A DNA stretch of 64,000 nucleotides from Diplolepis rosae (GCA_030998225.1 JAPYXD010000170.1:310001-374000); one strand, 5' to 3'; numbered from the stretch's first letter, positions 40,276 through 53,789 are shown. The notes: generated by a model not told the origin, from the letters alone. Translations and numbers: made by a program.

Positions 40276-40610
40276 GTAGGTTGTTGACTTTCACGTAAAT
40301 CATGTTTATAGACGCGCTGAATTACAATCACCATCAATTTCCAAAAACGTGATAAGTTTCAAAAGGACTCTAAAAGTAGCCGGAACCATTTATAACCATT
40401 TATAACTTTAATCAGTTTTTATAGGTGCTTTTCATATTCATTCTGCGTCAAACACTAAGATTTGTAAATTTGACATTTCGAACATATGCAAACGCCATTG
40501 AATGTAAATTGAGATTTTATTTTACTACACACTTAATCTGACATACACTATTCGATAATCAGAAATTTACATTTCTCAATTTAATAAATTGAGGGAAGAA
40601 CTGATAAAAT
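40276..40610 (+). repeat. Satellite 2 S unit
   Basis: 335 bp. It follows an L unit whose terminal hairpin arms have decayed (aatgaattcagtg). Confidence 0.9.
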
Positions 40611-41132
40611 GTAGCTTGTTGACTTTCACGTAAATCATGTTTATGGACGCGCTGAATGACAATCACCAACGATTTCCATAAACGTGATATGTTTCAAAAA
40701 GACTATAAAAGTAGCCGGAACTAGATGGTGTAAAGGACGTCTTTTTAGAAAACAATATTAGTGGAATTTAATTTAAACTGTTAATTCGCTACAAAAAAAA
40801 AAGTAATTTTTTAGAAATGGGGTTTTTCGATTTGTTGTTTTATAACTTTACTCAGTTTCCTCCGATGGAAGACACAAGAATTTTCTTTTTTATCTACCAC
40901 TTTGATCAGAACACGCAAAACCATATTATGGATTTTGATTTTTTGAGTGCTTTTCATATTCATTCTGCGACAAACACTAACATTTGTAAATTCGACTTTT
41001 CGAATATATGCAAACGCCATTGAATGTAGATTGAGATTTTATGATACTACATACTTAATCTGACATACACTATTCGATAATCTGAAATTTACATTTCTCA
41101 ATTTAATGAATTCAGTGAAGCACTCATCAAAT
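40611..41132 (+). repeat. Satellite 2 L unit 2, intact ORF
   Basis: TATAAAAG 40704-40711, ORF 40817-41023. It carries the A-run form of the leader (cgctac followed by a long A run) rather than the cgttgcgaagaaat form of L1. Confidence 0.85.
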
Positions 41133-41466
41133 GTAGGTTGTTGACTTTCACGTAAATCATGTTTATAGACGCGCTGAATTACAATCACCATCAATTTCCA
41201 AAAACGTGATATGTTTCAAAAAGACTATAAAAGTAGCGCAAACATTTATAACCATTTATAACTTTAATCAGTTTTTATATTTGCTTTTCATATTCATTCT
41301 GCGTCAAACACTAAGATTTGTAAATTTGACATTTCGAACATATGCAAACGCCATTGAATGTAAATTGAGATTTTATTTTACTACACACTTAATCTGACAT
41401 ACACTATTCGATAATCAGAAATTTACATTTCTCAATTTAATAAATTGAGGGAAGAACTGATAAAAT
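41133..41466 (+). repeat. Satellite 2 S unit
   Basis: 334 bp, with tagcgcaaac instead of tagccggaac after the TATA box. Confidence 0.9.
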
Positions 41467-41988
41467 GTAGCTTGTTGACTTTCACGTAAATCATGTTTAT
41501 GGACGCGCTGAATGACAATCACCAACGATTTCCATAAACGTGATATGTTTCAAAAAGACTATAAAAGTAGCCGGAACTAGATGGTGTAAAGGACGTCTTT
41601 TTAGAAAACAATATTAGTGGAATTTAATTTAAACTGTTAATTCGCTACAAAAAAAAAAGTAATTTTTTAGAAATGGGGTTTTTCGATTTGTTGTTTTATA
41701 ACTTTACTCAGTTTCCTCCGATGGAAGACACAAGAATTTTCTTTACAATCTACCACTTTGATCAGAACACGCAAAACCATATTATGGATTTTGATTTTTT
41801 GAGTGCTTTTCATATTCATTCTGCGACAAACACTAACATTTGTAAATTAGACTTTTCGAATATATGCAAACGCCATTGAATGTAAATTGAGATTTTATTA
41901 TGCTACATACTTAATCTGACATACACTATTCGATAATCAGAAATTTACATTTCTCAATGTAATAAATAGAGTGAAGAACTGATAAAAT
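41467..41988 (+). repeat. Satellite 2 L unit 3, intact ORF
   Basis: TATAAAAG 41560-41567, ORF 41673-41879. Nearly identical to L2 (offset 856), so S+L pairs 40276-41132 and 41133-41988 are tandem copies. Confidence 0.85.
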
Positions 41989-42993
41989 GTAGGTTGTTGA
42001 CTTTCACGTAAATCATGTTTATAGACGCGCTGAATGACAATCACCAACGATTTCCGAAAATGTGATATGTTTCAAAAAGACTATAAAAGTAGCCAGAACC
42101 ATTAATAACCATTTATAACTATAATCAGTTTTTATATGTGCTTTTCATATTCATTCTGCGACAAACACTAACATTTGTTAATTCGACTTTTCGAATATAT
42201 GCACACGCCATTGAATGTAAATTGAGATTTTATTTTACTACACACTTAATCTGACATACACTATTCGATAATCAGAAATTTACATTTCTCAATTTAGTAA
42301 ATTGAGGGAAGAACTGATAAAATGTAGGTTGTTGACTTTCACGTAAATCATGTTTATGGACGCGCTGAATGACAATCACCAACGATTTCCAAAAACGTGA
42401 TATGTTTCAAAAAGACTATAAAAGTAGCCGTAACCATTTATAACCATTTATAACTTTAATCAGTTTTTATATGTGCTTTTCATATTCATTCTGCGTCAAA
42501 CACTAAGATTAGAAAATTTGACATTTCGAAAAAAAGCAAACGAAATTGAATGTAAATTGAGATTTTATATTACTACATACTTAATCTGACATACACTATT
42601 CGATAATCTGAAATTTACATTTCTCAATTTAATAAATTGAGGGAAGAACTAATAAAATGTAGGTTGTTGACTTTCACGTAAATCATGTTTATGGACGCGC
42701 TGAATGACAATCACCAACGATTTCCGAAAACGTGATATGTTTCAAAAAGACTATAAAAGTAGCCGGAACCATTTATAACCATTTATAACTTTAATCAGTT
42801 TTTATATGTGCTTTTCATATTCATTCTGCGTCAAACACTAAGATCTGTAAATTTGACATTTCGAACATATGCAAACGCCATTGAATGTAAATTGAGATTT
42901 TATTTTACTACACACTTAATCTGACATTCACTATTCGATAATCAGAAATGTACATTTCTCAATTTAGTAAATTGAGGGAAGAACTAATAAAAT
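41989..42993 (+). repeat. Satellite 2, three consecutive S units
   Basis: S units start at 41989, 42324 and 42659. The middle one has a damaged region near 42510-42545 (agaaaatttg, cgaaaaaaagc) not seen elsewhere. Confidence 0.9.
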
Positions 42994-43513
42994 GTAGGTT
43001 GTTGACTTTCACGTAAATCATGTTTATGGACGCGCTGAATGACAATCACCAACGATTTCCGAAAACGTGATATGTTTCAAAAAGACTATAAAAGTAGTCG
43101 GAACTAGATGGTGTAAAGGACGTTTTTGTTAGAAAACAATATTAGTGGAATTTAAATTAAACTGTTAATTCGCTACAAAAAAAAAGTAATTTTTTAGAAA
43201 TGGGATTTTTCGATTTGTTGTTTTATAACTTCACTCAGTTTGCTCCGATGGAAGGCACAAGTATTTTCTTTTTAATCTACCACTTTGATCAGAACACGCA
43301 AATCATATTATGGATTTTGATTTTTTGAGTGCTTTTCATATTCATTCTGCGATAACACTAACATTTGTAAATTCGACTTTTCGAATATATGTAAACGGCA
43401 TTGAATGTGAATTGAGATTTTATGATACTACATGCTTAATCTGACATGCACTTTTCGATAATCTGAAATTTACATTTCTCAATTTAATAAATTGAGTGAA
43501 GAACTGATCATAT
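42994..43513 (+). repeat. Satellite 2 L unit 4, frameshifted ORF
   Basis: TATAAAAG 43087-43094, ATG 43200. One base is missing in cgcaaatcatatt (~43300-43310) relative to intact copies and another in gcgataacac (~43350), so the frame is lost. Confidence 0.82.
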
Positions 43514-43850
43514 GTAGGTTGTTTAATTTGACGTAAATCATGTTTATCGACGCGCTGAATTACAATAACCAACGGCTTAAAATACCTGATATGGTTCAAA
43601 AAGACTATAAAAGTAGCCGGAACCATTTATAACCATTTATAAGTTTTAACCAGTTTTTATATGTACTTTTCATATTCATTCTGCGTTAAACACTATGATT
43701 TGTAAATTTGACATTTCGAACATATGCAAACGCCATTAAATGTAAATTGAGATTATATGATAGTACATATTTAATCTGACATACACTATTCGATACTCTG
43801 AAATTTACATTTCTCAATTAAAAATACATTACGTGAAGAACTGATCAAAT
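43514..43850 (+). repeat. Satellite 2 S unit, diverged form
   Basis: Carries private changes (gtttaatttgacg, aacggcttaaaa) shared with the S unit at 52928, about 9,414 bp away, marking a block copy. Confidence 0.85.
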
Positions 43851-44376
43851 GAAGGTTGTTGAATTTGACGTAAATCATGTTTATAGGCGCGCTGAATGAC
43901 AATCACCAACGATTTCTGATTACGTGATATGTTTAAAAAAGAGTATAAAAGTAGCAGGAACTATATGGTGTAAAGGACGTTTTTGTTAGAAAACAATATT
44001 AGTGAATTTTAATTTAAACTGTTAATTCGTTGCGAAGAAATAAAAAGTTATTTTTTAGAAATGGGGTTTTTCGATTTAATGTTTTATAAGTTTACTCAGA
44101 TTGCTCGGATGGAAGGCACAAGAATTTTCTTTTTTATTTACCACTTTCATCAGAACACGCAAAACCATATTATAGATTTAGATTTTTTGAGTGCTTTTCA
44201 TATTCATTCTGCGTCAAACACTAAGATCTGTAAATTTGACATTTCGAACATATGCAAACGCCATTGAATGTAAATTGAGATTTTATTTTACTACACACAT
44301 AATCTGACATACACTATTCGATAATCAGAAATTTACATTACTCAATTTAGGAAATTGAGGGAAGAACTGATAAAAT
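43851..44376 (+). repeat. Satellite 2 L unit 5, intact ORF
   Basis: TATAAAAG 43944-43951, ORF 44061-44267. The predicted protein is identical to that of L13 (51567-51773), and the surrounding ~650 bp also match at an offset of 7,506 bp. Confidence 0.85.
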
Positions 44377-44890
44377 GTAGGTTGTTGACTTTCACGTAAA
44401 TCATGTTTATGGACGCGCTGAATGACAATCACCAACGATTTCCAAAAACGTGATATGTTTCAAAAAGACTATAAAAGTAGCCGGAACTAGATGGTGTAAA
44501 GGACGTCTTTGTTAAAAAACAATATTAGTGGAATTTAATTTAAACTGTTAATTCGCCAAAAAAAAAAGTAATTTTTTAGAAATGGGGTTTTTCGATTTGT
44601 TGTTTTATAACTTTACTTAGTTTGCTCCGATGGAAGGAACAAGTACTTTCTTTTTGATCTACCTCTTTGCTCAAAACACCATATTATTGATTTTGATTCT
44701 TTATGTGCTTTTCATATTCATTCTGCGAAAAACACTAACATTTGTATATTTGTCTTTTCGAATATATGCAAACACCATTGAATGTAAATTGAGATTTTAT
44801 GATACTACATACTTTATCTGACATACACTATTCGATAATCTGAAATTTACATATCTCAATTTAATAAATTGAGTGAAGCACTCTACAAAT
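44377..44890 (+). repeat. Satellite 2 L unit 6, nonsense ORF
   Basis: ATG 44582; codon 13 is TAG at 44618-44620 (CAG in intact copies). A further small deletion lies near 44670 (ctttgctcaaaacacc). Confidence 0.82.
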
Positions 44891-45226
44891 GTAGGTTGTT
44901 GACTTTCACGTAAATCATGTTTATGGACGCGCTGAATGACAAGCACCAACGATTTCGAAAAACGTGATATGTTTCAAAAGGACTATAAAAGTAGCCGGAA
45001 CCATTTATAACCATTTATAAGTTTTAACCAGTTTTTATATGTACTTTTCATATTCATTCTGCGTTAAACACTATGATTTGTAAATTTGACATTTCGAACA
45101 TATGCAAACGCCATTGAATGTAAATTGAGATTTTATTTTACTACACACTTAATCTGACATTCACTATTCCATAATCAGAAATTTACATTTCTCAATTTAA
45201 TAAATTGAGGGCAGAACTGATAAAAT
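44891..45226 (+). repeat. Satellite 2 S unit
   Basis: 336 bp, resembling the 43514 S unit in its gttttaaccag/gttaaacactatg core. Confidence 0.88.
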
Positions 45227-45751
45227 GTAGGTTGTTGACTTTCACGTAAATCATGTTTCTGGACGCGCTGAATGACAATCACCAACGATTTCCATAAACG
45301 TGATATGTTTCAAAAAGACTATAAAAGTAGCCGGAACTAGATGGTGTAAAGGACGTCTTTGTTAGAAAACAATATTAGTGGAATTTAATTTAAACTGTTA
45401 ATTCGTTGCGAAGAAATAAGAAATTATTTTTTAGAAATGGGGTTTTTCGATTTGTTGTTTTATATCTTTACTCAGTTTGCTCCGTTGGAAGAAACAAGAA
45501 TTTTCTTTTTTATCTACCACTTTGATCAGAACACGCAAATCATATTATGGATTTTGATTTTTTGAGTGCTTTTCATATTCATTCTGCGACAAACTCTAAC
45601 ATTTGTTAATTCGACTTTTCGAATATATGCACACGCCATTGAATGTAAATTGAGATTTGATGATACTTCATACTTTATCTGACATACACTATTCGATAAT
45701 CTGAAATTTACATATCTCAATTTAATAAATTGAGTGAAGCACTCTACAAAT
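45227..45751 (+). repeat. Satellite 2 L unit 7, frameshifted ORF
   Basis: ATG 45437. Same one-base loss in cgcaaatcatatt (~45537) as L4, L8 and L14, so that broken allele has itself been amplified. Confidence 0.82.
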
Positions 45752-46086
45752 GTAGGTTGTTGACTTTCACGTAAATCATGTTTATAGACGCGCTGAATTA
45801 CAATCACCAACGATTTCCAAAAACGTGATATGTTTCAAAAGGACTATAAAAGTAGCCGGAAACATTTATAACCATTTATAACTTTAATCAGTTTTTATAT
45901 GTGCTTTTCATATTCATTCTGCGACAAACACTAACATTTGTTAATTCGACTTTTCGAACATATGCAAACGCCATTGAATGTAAATTGAGATTTTATTTTA
46001 CTACACACTTAATCTGACATACACTATTCGATAATCAGAAATTTGCATTTCTCAATTTAATAAATTGAGGGAAGAATTGATAAAAT
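45752..46086 (+). repeat. Satellite 2 S unit
   Basis: 335 bp, with ggaaacatttataac. Confidence 0.88.
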
Positions 46087-46605
46087 GTAGGTTGTTGACT
46101 TTCACGTAAATCATGTTTATGGACGCGCTGAATGACAATCACCAACGATTTCCAAAAACGTGATATGTTTCAAAAAGACTATAAAAGTAGCCGGAACTAG
46201 ATGGTGTAAAGGACGTCTTTGTTAGAAAACAATATTAGTGGAATTTAATTTAAACTGTTAATTCGCCAAAAAAAAAAGTAATTTTTTAGAAATGGGGTTT
46301 TTCGATTTGTTGTTTTATATCTTTACTCAGTTTGCTCCGTTGGAAGAAACAAGAATTTTCTTTTTTATCTACCACTTTGATCAGAACACGCAAATCATAT
46401 TATGGATTTTGATTTTTTGAGTGCTTTCATATTCAGTCTGCGACAAACACTAACATTTGTAAATTCGACTTTTAGAATGTATGCAAACGCCATTGAATGT
46501 AAATTGAGAGTTTATTTTACTACATACATAATCTGACATACACTATTCGATAATCAGAAATTTACATTTCTCAATGTAATAAATAGAGTGAAGAACTGAT
46601 AAAAT
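46087..46605 (+). repeat. Satellite 2 L unit 8, frameshifted ORF
   Basis: ATG 46292. Shared one-base loss near 46392, plus gtgctttcat (one T fewer) near 46425. Confidence 0.82.
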
Positions 46606-47609
46606 GTAGGTTGTTGACTTTCACGTAAATCATGTTTATAGACGCGCTGAATGACAATCACCAACGATTTCCGAAAACGTGATATGTTTCAAAAAAGACT
46701 ATAAGTAGCCGGAACCATTTATAACCATTTATAACTTTAATCAGTTTTTATATGTACTTTTCATATTCATTCTGCGTCAAACATTAAGATTTGTAAATTT
46801 GACATTTCGAACATATGCAAACGCCATTGAATGTAAATTGAGATTTTATTTTACTTCATACTTAATCTGACATACACTATTCGATAATCTGAAATTTACA
46901 TATCTCAATTTAATAAATTGAGTGAAGCACTCTACAAATGTAGGTTGTTGACTTTCACGTAAATCATGTTTACAGACGCGCTGAATTACAATCACCAACG
47001 ATTTCCAAAAACGTGATATGTTTCAAAAGGACTATAAAAGTAGCCGGAAACATTTATAACCATTTATAACTTTAATCAGTTTTTATATGTGCTTTTCATA
47101 TTCATTCTGCGTCAAACACTAAGATTTGTAAATTTGACATTTCGAACATATGCAAACGCCATTGAATGTAAATTGAGATTTTATTTTACTACACACTTAA
47201 TCTGACATACACTATTCGATAATCAGAAATTTAAATTTCTCAATTTAATAAATTGAGGGAAGAACTGATAAAATGTAGGTTGTTGACTTTCACGTAAATC
47301 ATGTTTATGGACGCGCTGAATGACAATCACCAACGATTTCCAAAAACGTGATATGTTTCAAAAAGACTATAAAAGTAGCCGTAACCATTTATAACCATTT
47401 ATAACTTTAATCAGTTTTTATATGTGCTTTTCATATTCATTCTGCGTCAAACACTAAGATTTGTAAATTTGACATTTCGAACATATGCAAACGCCATTGA
47501 ATGTAAATTGAGATTTTATTTTACTACACACTTAATCTGACATACACTATTCGATAATCAGAAATTTGCATTTCTCAATTTAATAAATTGAGGGAAGAAT
47601 TGATAAAAT
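46606..47609 (+). repeat. Satellite 2, three consecutive S units
   Basis: S units start at 46606, 46940 and 47275. The first has lost bases in its TATA region (gactataagtagcc instead of gactataaaagtagcc). Confidence 0.9.
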
Positions 47610-48138
47610 GTAGGTTGTTGACTTTCACGTAAATCATGTTTATGGACGCGCTGAATGACAATCACCAACGATTTCCAAAAACGTGATATGTTTCAAAAAG
47701 AGTATAAAAGTAGCCGGAACTATATGGTGTAAAGGACGTTTTTGTTAGAAAACAATATTAGTGAAATTTAATTTAAACTGTTAATTCGTTGCGAAGAAAT
47801 AAGAAATTATTTTTTAGAAATGGGGTTTTTCGATTTAATGTCTTATAAGTTTACTCACTTTGCTCGGATGGAAGGCACAAGTATTTTCTTTTTTATCTAC
47901 CTCTTTGATCCGAACACGCAAATTCATATTATGGATTTTGATTTTTTGAGTGCTCTTCATATACATTCTGCGACAAACACTAACTTTTGTAAATTCGACA
48001 TTTCGAATATATGCAAACACTATTGAATGTAAATTGATATTTTATGATAGTACATATTTAATCTGACATACACTATTCGACAATCTTAAATTTACATTTC
48101 TCAATTAAAAATTAAATTAAGTGAAGGAATGATCAAAT
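47610..48138 (+). repeat. Satellite 2 L unit 9, intact ORF
   Basis: TATAAAAG 47703-47710, ORF 47820-48026. First of three L units with the atgtcttataag/gctcggatgg sub-type and a diverged tail (aaaaattaaattaagtg) that lacks the CTCAATTT dyad. Confidence 0.85.
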
Positions 48139-48471
48139 GTAGGTTGTTGACTTTCACGTAAATCATGTTTATAGACACGCTGAATGACAATCACCAACGA
48201 TTTCCGAAAACGTGATATGTTTCAAAAGACTATAAAAGTAGCCGGAACCATTTATAACCATTTATAACTTTATCAGTTTTTATATGCGCTTTTCATATTC
48301 ATTCTGCGTCAAACATTAAGATTTGTAAATTTGACATTTCGAACATATGCAAACGCCATTGAATGTAAATTGAGATTTTATTTTACTACACACTTAATCT
48401 GACATACACTATTCGATAATCAGAAATTTACATTTCTCAATTTAACAAATTGAGGGAAGAACTGATAAAAT
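48139..48471 (+). repeat. Satellite 2 S unit
   Basis: 333 bp, sharing atgcgcttttc and gacacgctg with the S unit at 39082. Confidence 0.88.
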
Positions 48472-49000
48472 GTAGGTTGTTGAATTTCACGTAAATCATG
48501 TTTATGGACGCGCTGAATGACAATCACCAACGATTTCCAAAAACGTGATATGTTTCAAAAAGAATATAAAAGTAGCCTGAACTATATGGTTTAAAGGACG
48601 TTTTTGTTAGAAAACAATATTAGTGAAATTTAATTTAAACTGTTAATTCGTTGCGAAGAAAAAAAACGTTATTTTTTAGAAATGGGGTTTTTCGATTTAA
48701 TGTCTTATAAGTTTAGTCACTTTGCTCGGATGGAAGGCACAAGTATTTTCTTTTTTATCTACCTCTTTGATCCGAACACGCAAATTCATATTATGGATTT
48801 TGATTTTTTGAGTGCTCTTCATATACATTCTGCGACAAACACTAACTTTTGTAAATTCGACATTTCGAATATATGCAAACACTATTGAATGTAAATTGAG
48901 ATTATATGATAGTACATATTTAATCTGACATAAACTATTCGACAATCTTAAATTTACATTTCTCAATTAAAAATTAAATTAAGTGAAGGAATGATCAAAT
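48472..49000 (+). repeat. Satellite 2 L unit 10, intact ORF
   Basis: TATAAAAG 48565-48572, ORF 48682-48888. Differs from L9 at only a few ORF positions (one amino acid change, T to S). Confidence 0.85.
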
Positions 49001-49334
49001 GTAGGTTGTTGACTTTCTCGTAAATCATGTTTATAGACGCGCTGAATGACAATCACCAAAGATTTCCGAAAACGTGATATGTTTCAAAAAGACTATAAAG
49101 TAGCCGGAACCATTTATAACCATTTATAACTTTAATCAGTTTTTATAGGTGCTTTTCATATTCATTCTGCGTCAAACACTAAGATTTGTAAATTTGACAT
49201 TTCGAACATATGCAAACGCCATTGAATGTAAATTGAGATTTTATTTTACTACACACTTAATCTGACATACACTATTCGATAATCAGAAATTTACATTTCT
49301 CAATTTAACAAATTGAGGGAAGAACTGATAAAAT
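49001..49334 (+). repeat. Satellite 2 S unit
   Basis: 334 bp, with gactttctcg and ctataaagtagcc (one A fewer in the TATA box). The same changes recur in the S unit at 49864. Confidence 0.88.
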
Positions 49335-49863
49335 GTAGGTTGTTGAATTTCACGTAAATCATGTTTATGGACGCGCTGAATGACAATCACCAACGATTTC
49401 CAAAAACGTGATATGTTTCAAAAAGAATATAAAAGTAGCCAAAACTATATGGTGTAAAGGACGTTTTTCTTAGAAAACAATATTAGTGAAATTTAATTTA
49501 AACTGTTAATTCGTTGCGAAGAAATAAAAAGTTATTTTTTAGAAATGGGGTTTTTCGATTTAATGTCTTATAAGTTTACTCACTTTGCTCGGATGGAAGG
49601 CACAAGTATTTTCTTTTTTATCTACCTCTTTGATCCGAACACGCAAATTCATATTATGGATTTTGATTTTTTGAGTGCTCTTCATATTCATTCTGCGACA
49701 AACACTAACTTTTGTAAATTCCACTTTTCGAATATATGCAAACGCTATTGAATGTAAATTGATATTTTATGATACTACATACTTAATCTGACATACACTA
49801 TTCGACAATCTTAAATTTACATTTCTCAATTAAAAATTAAATTAAGTGAAGGAATGATCAAAT
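49335..49863 (+). repeat. Satellite 2 L unit 11, intact ORF
   Basis: ORF 49545-49751. Third of the ~862-bp tandem S+L series, with a His codon (ccac) replacing Asp near the end. Confidence 0.85.
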
Positions 49864-50838
49864 GTAGGTTGTTGACTTTCTCGTAAATCATGTTTATAGA
49901 CGCGCTGAATGACAATCACCAAAGATTTCCGAAAACGTGATATGTTTCAAAAAGACTATAAAGTAGCCGGAACCATTTATAACCATTTATAACTTTAATC
50001 AGTTTTTATAGGTGCTTTTCATATTCATTCTGCGTCAAACACTAAGATTTGTAAATTTGACATTTCGAACATATGCAAACGCCATTGAATGTAAATTGAG
50101 ATTTTATTTTACTACACACTTAATCTGACATACACTATTCGATAATCAGAAATTTACATTTCTCAATTTAACAAATTGAGGGAAGAACTGATAAAATGTA
50201 GCTTGTTGACTTTCACGTAAATCATGTTTATGGACGCGCTGAATGACAATCACCAACGATTTCCGAAAACGTGATATGTTTTAAAAAGACTATAAAAGTA
50301 GCCGGAACCATTTATAACCATTTGTAACATTAATCAGTTTTAAGATACTAAGATTTGTAAATTTGACATTTCGAACATATGCAAACGCCATTGAATGTAA
50401 AGTGAGATTTTATTTTACTACACACTTAATCTGACATACACTATTCGATAATCTGAAATTTACATTTCTCAATTTAGTAAATTGAGTGAAGAACTGATCA
50501 AATGTAGGTTGTTGACTTTCACGTAAATCATGTCTATAGACGCGCTGAATTACAATCACCAACGATTTCCAAAAACGTGATATGTTTCAAAAGGACAATA
50601 AAAGTAGCCGGAAACGTTTATAACCATTTATAACTTTAATCAGTTTTTATATGTGCTTTTCATATTCATTCTGCGTCAAACACTAAGATTTGTAAATTTG
50701 ACATTTCGAACATATGCAAACGCCATTGAATGTAAATTGAGATTTTATTTTACTACACACTTAATCTGACATACACTATTCGATAATCAGAAATTTACAT
50801 TTCTCAATTTAATAAATTGAGGGAAGAACTGATAAAAT
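49864..50838 (+). repeat. Satellite 2, three consecutive S units
   Basis: S units start at 49864, 50199 and 50504. The middle one (305 bp) has a deletion replacing the gtgcttttcatattcattctgc part near 50340. Confidence 0.9.
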
Positions 50839-51356
50839 GTACGTTGTTGACTTTCACGTAAATCATGTTTATGGACGCGCTGAATGACAATCCCCATGAT
50901 TTCCAAAAACGTGATATGTTTCAAAAAGACTATAAAAGTAGCCGGAACTAGATGGTGTATAGGACGTCTTTGTTAGAAAAAAATATTTGGAATTTAATTT
51001 AAACTGTTAATTCGCTATAAAAAAAAAGTAATTTTGTAGAAATGGGATTTTTCGATTTGTTGTTTTATAACTTTACTCAGTTTGCTCCGATGGAAGGCAC
51101 AAGTATTTTCTTTTTTATCTACCTCTTTGATCAGAACACGCAAAATCATATTATTGATTTTGATTATTTGAGTGCTTTTCATATTCATTCTGCGAAAACA
51201 CTAACATTTGTAAATTCGACTTTTCGAATATATGCAAACGCCATTGAATGTAAATTGAGATTTTATGATAGTACACACTTAATCTGACATACACTATTCG
51301 ATAATCAGAAATTTACATTTCTCAATTTAGTAAATTGAGGGAAGAACTGATAAAAT
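50839..51356 (+). repeat. Satellite 2 L unit 12, ORF with altered C-terminus
   Basis: ATG 51042. Loss of bases in gcgaaaacac (~51195) shifts the frame, so reading continues to 51287 with an unrelated tail. Confidence 0.82.
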
Positions 51357-51882
51357 GTAGGTTGTTGACTTTCACGTAAATCATGTTTATGGACGCGCTG
51401 AATGACAATCACCAACGATTTCCAAAAACGTGATATGTTTAAAAAAGAGTATAAAAGTAGCAGGAACTATATGGTGTAAAGGACGTTTTTGTTAGAAAAC
51501 AATATTAGTGAATTTTAATTTAAACTGTTAATTCGTTGCGAAGAAATAAAAAGTTATTTTTTAGAAATGGGGTTTTTCGATTTAATGTTTTATAAGTTTA
51601 CTCAGATTGCTCGGATGGAAGGCACAAGAATTTTCTTTTTTATTTACCACTTTCATCAGAACACGCAAAACCATATTATAGATTTAGATTTTTTGAGTGC
51701 TTTTCATATTCATTCTGCGTCAAACACTAAGATCTGTAAATTTGACATTTCGAACATATGCAAACGCCATTGAATGTAAATTGAGATTTTATTTTACTAC
51801 ACACATAATCTGACATACACTATTCGATAATCAGAAATTTACATTACTCAATTTAGGAAATTGAGGGAAGAACTGATAAAAT
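51357..51882 (+). repeat. Satellite 2 L unit 13, intact ORF
   Basis: ORF 51567-51773, the same predicted protein as L5. L units 12 to 15 follow each other directly without S units, unlike most of the array. Confidence 0.85.
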
Positions 51883-52405
51883 GTAGGTTGTTGACTTTCA
51901 CGTAAATCATGTTTATGGACGCGCTGAATGACAATCACCAACGATTTCCAAAAACGTGATATGTTTCAAAAAGACTATAAAAGTAGCCGGAACTAGATGG
52001 TGTAAAGGACGTCTTTGTTAAAAAACAATATTAGTGGAATTTAATTTAAACTGTTAATTCGCCAAAAAAAAAAGTAAGTTTTTAGAAATGGGATTTTTCG
52101 ATGTGTTGTTTTATAACTTCACTCAGTTTGCTCCGATGGAAGGCACAAGTATTTTCTTTTTAATCTACCACTTTGATCAGAACACGCAAATCATATTATG
52201 GATTTTGATTTTTTAAGTGCTTTTCATATTCATTCTGCGACAAACACTAACATTTGTAAATTTGACATTTCGAACATATGCAAACGCCATTAAATGTAAT
52301 TTGAGATTATATGATAGTACATATTTAATCTGACATACACTATTCGACAATCTTAAATTTACATTTCTCAATTAAAAATTAAATTAAGTGAAGGAATGAT
52401 CAAAT
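51883..52405 (+). repeat. Satellite 2 L unit 14, frameshifted ORF
   Basis: ATG 52088. The shared cgcaaatcatatt deletion lies near 52188. Confidence 0.82.
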
Positions 52406-52927
52406 GTAGGTTGTTGACTTTCACGTAAATCATGTTTATAGACGCGCTGAATTACAATCACCAACGATTTCCAAAAACGTGATATGTTTCAAAAAGACTA
52501 TAAAAGTAGCCGGAACTAGATGGTGTAAAGGACGTCTTTGTTAGAAAACAATATTAGTGGAATTTAAATTAAACTGTTAATTCGCTACAAAAAAAAAGTA
52601 ATTTTTTAGAAATGGGATTTTTCGATTTGTTGTTATATAACTTCACTCAGTTTGCTCCGATGGAAGGCACAACTATTTTCTTTTTAATCTACCTCTTTGA
52701 TCAGAACACGCAAAATCATATTATTGATTTTGATTATTTGAGTGCTTTTCAAATTCATTCTGCGACAAACACTAACATTTGTAAATTCGACTTTTCGAAT
52801 ATATGCAAACGCCATTGAATGTGAATTGAGATTTTATGATACTACATGCTTAATCTGACATGCACTTTTCGATAATCTGAAATTTACATTTCTCAATTTA
52901 ATAAATTGAGTGAAGAACTGATCATAT
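52406..52927 (+). repeat. Satellite 2 L unit 15, intact ORF
   Basis: ORF 52612-52818, A-run leader form. Its tail (gtgaattgag, catgcacttttcg) matches L4 at ~9,414 bp offset. Confidence 0.85.
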
Positions 52928-53263
52928 GTAGGTTGTTTAATTTGAAGTAAATCATGTTTATCGACGCGCTGAATGACAATAACCAACGGCTTAAAAAACC
53001 TGATATGTTTCAAAAAGACTATAAAAGTAGCCGGAACCATTTATAACCATTTATAACTTTAATCAGTTTTTATATGTACTTTTCATATTCATTCTGCGTT
53101 AAACACTATGATTTGTAAATTTGACATTTCGAACATATGCAAACGCCATTAAATGTAAATTGAGATTATATGATAGTACATATTTAATCTGACATACACT
53201 ATTCGATAATCTGAAATTTACATTTCTCAATTAAAAATACATTACGTGAAGAACTGATCAAAT
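52928..53263 (+). repeat. Satellite 2 S unit, diverged form
   Basis: Partner of the 43514 S unit (gtttaatttgaag, aacggcttaaaaaacc). Confidence 0.85.
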
Positions 53264-53789
53264 GAAGGTTGTTGAATTTGACGTAAATCATGTTTATGGA
53301 CGCGCTGAATGACAATCACCAACGATTTCCGAAAACGTGATTTGTTTCAAAAGACTATAAAAGTAGCCTGAACTATATGGTTTAAAGGACGTTTTTGTTA
53401 GAAAACAATATTAGTGAAATTTAATTTAAACTGTTGATTCGTTACGAAGAAATACAATGTTATTTTTTGAAATGTGTTTTTTCGATTTATTCTTTTATAA
53501 CATTACTCAGTTCGCTCCGATGGAAGGCACAAGTATTTTCTTTTTTATCTACCTCTTTGATCAGAACACGTAAAACCATATTATTGATTTTGATTATTTG
53601 ATTGCTTTTCATATTCATTCTGCGTCAAACACTAAGATTTGTAAATTTGACATTTCGAACATATGCAAACGCCATTGAATGTAAATTGAGATTTTATTTT
53701 ACTACATAACTTAATCTGACATACACTATTCGATAATCAGAAATTTACATTTGTTCAATTTAATAAATTGAGGGAAGAACTGATAAAAT
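53264..53789 (+). repeat. Satellite 2 L unit 16, nonsense ORF
   Basis: ATG 53472 (gaaATGTG, weaker context); TAA at 53571-53573 is codon 34, where intact copies have CAA. Confidence 0.82.
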
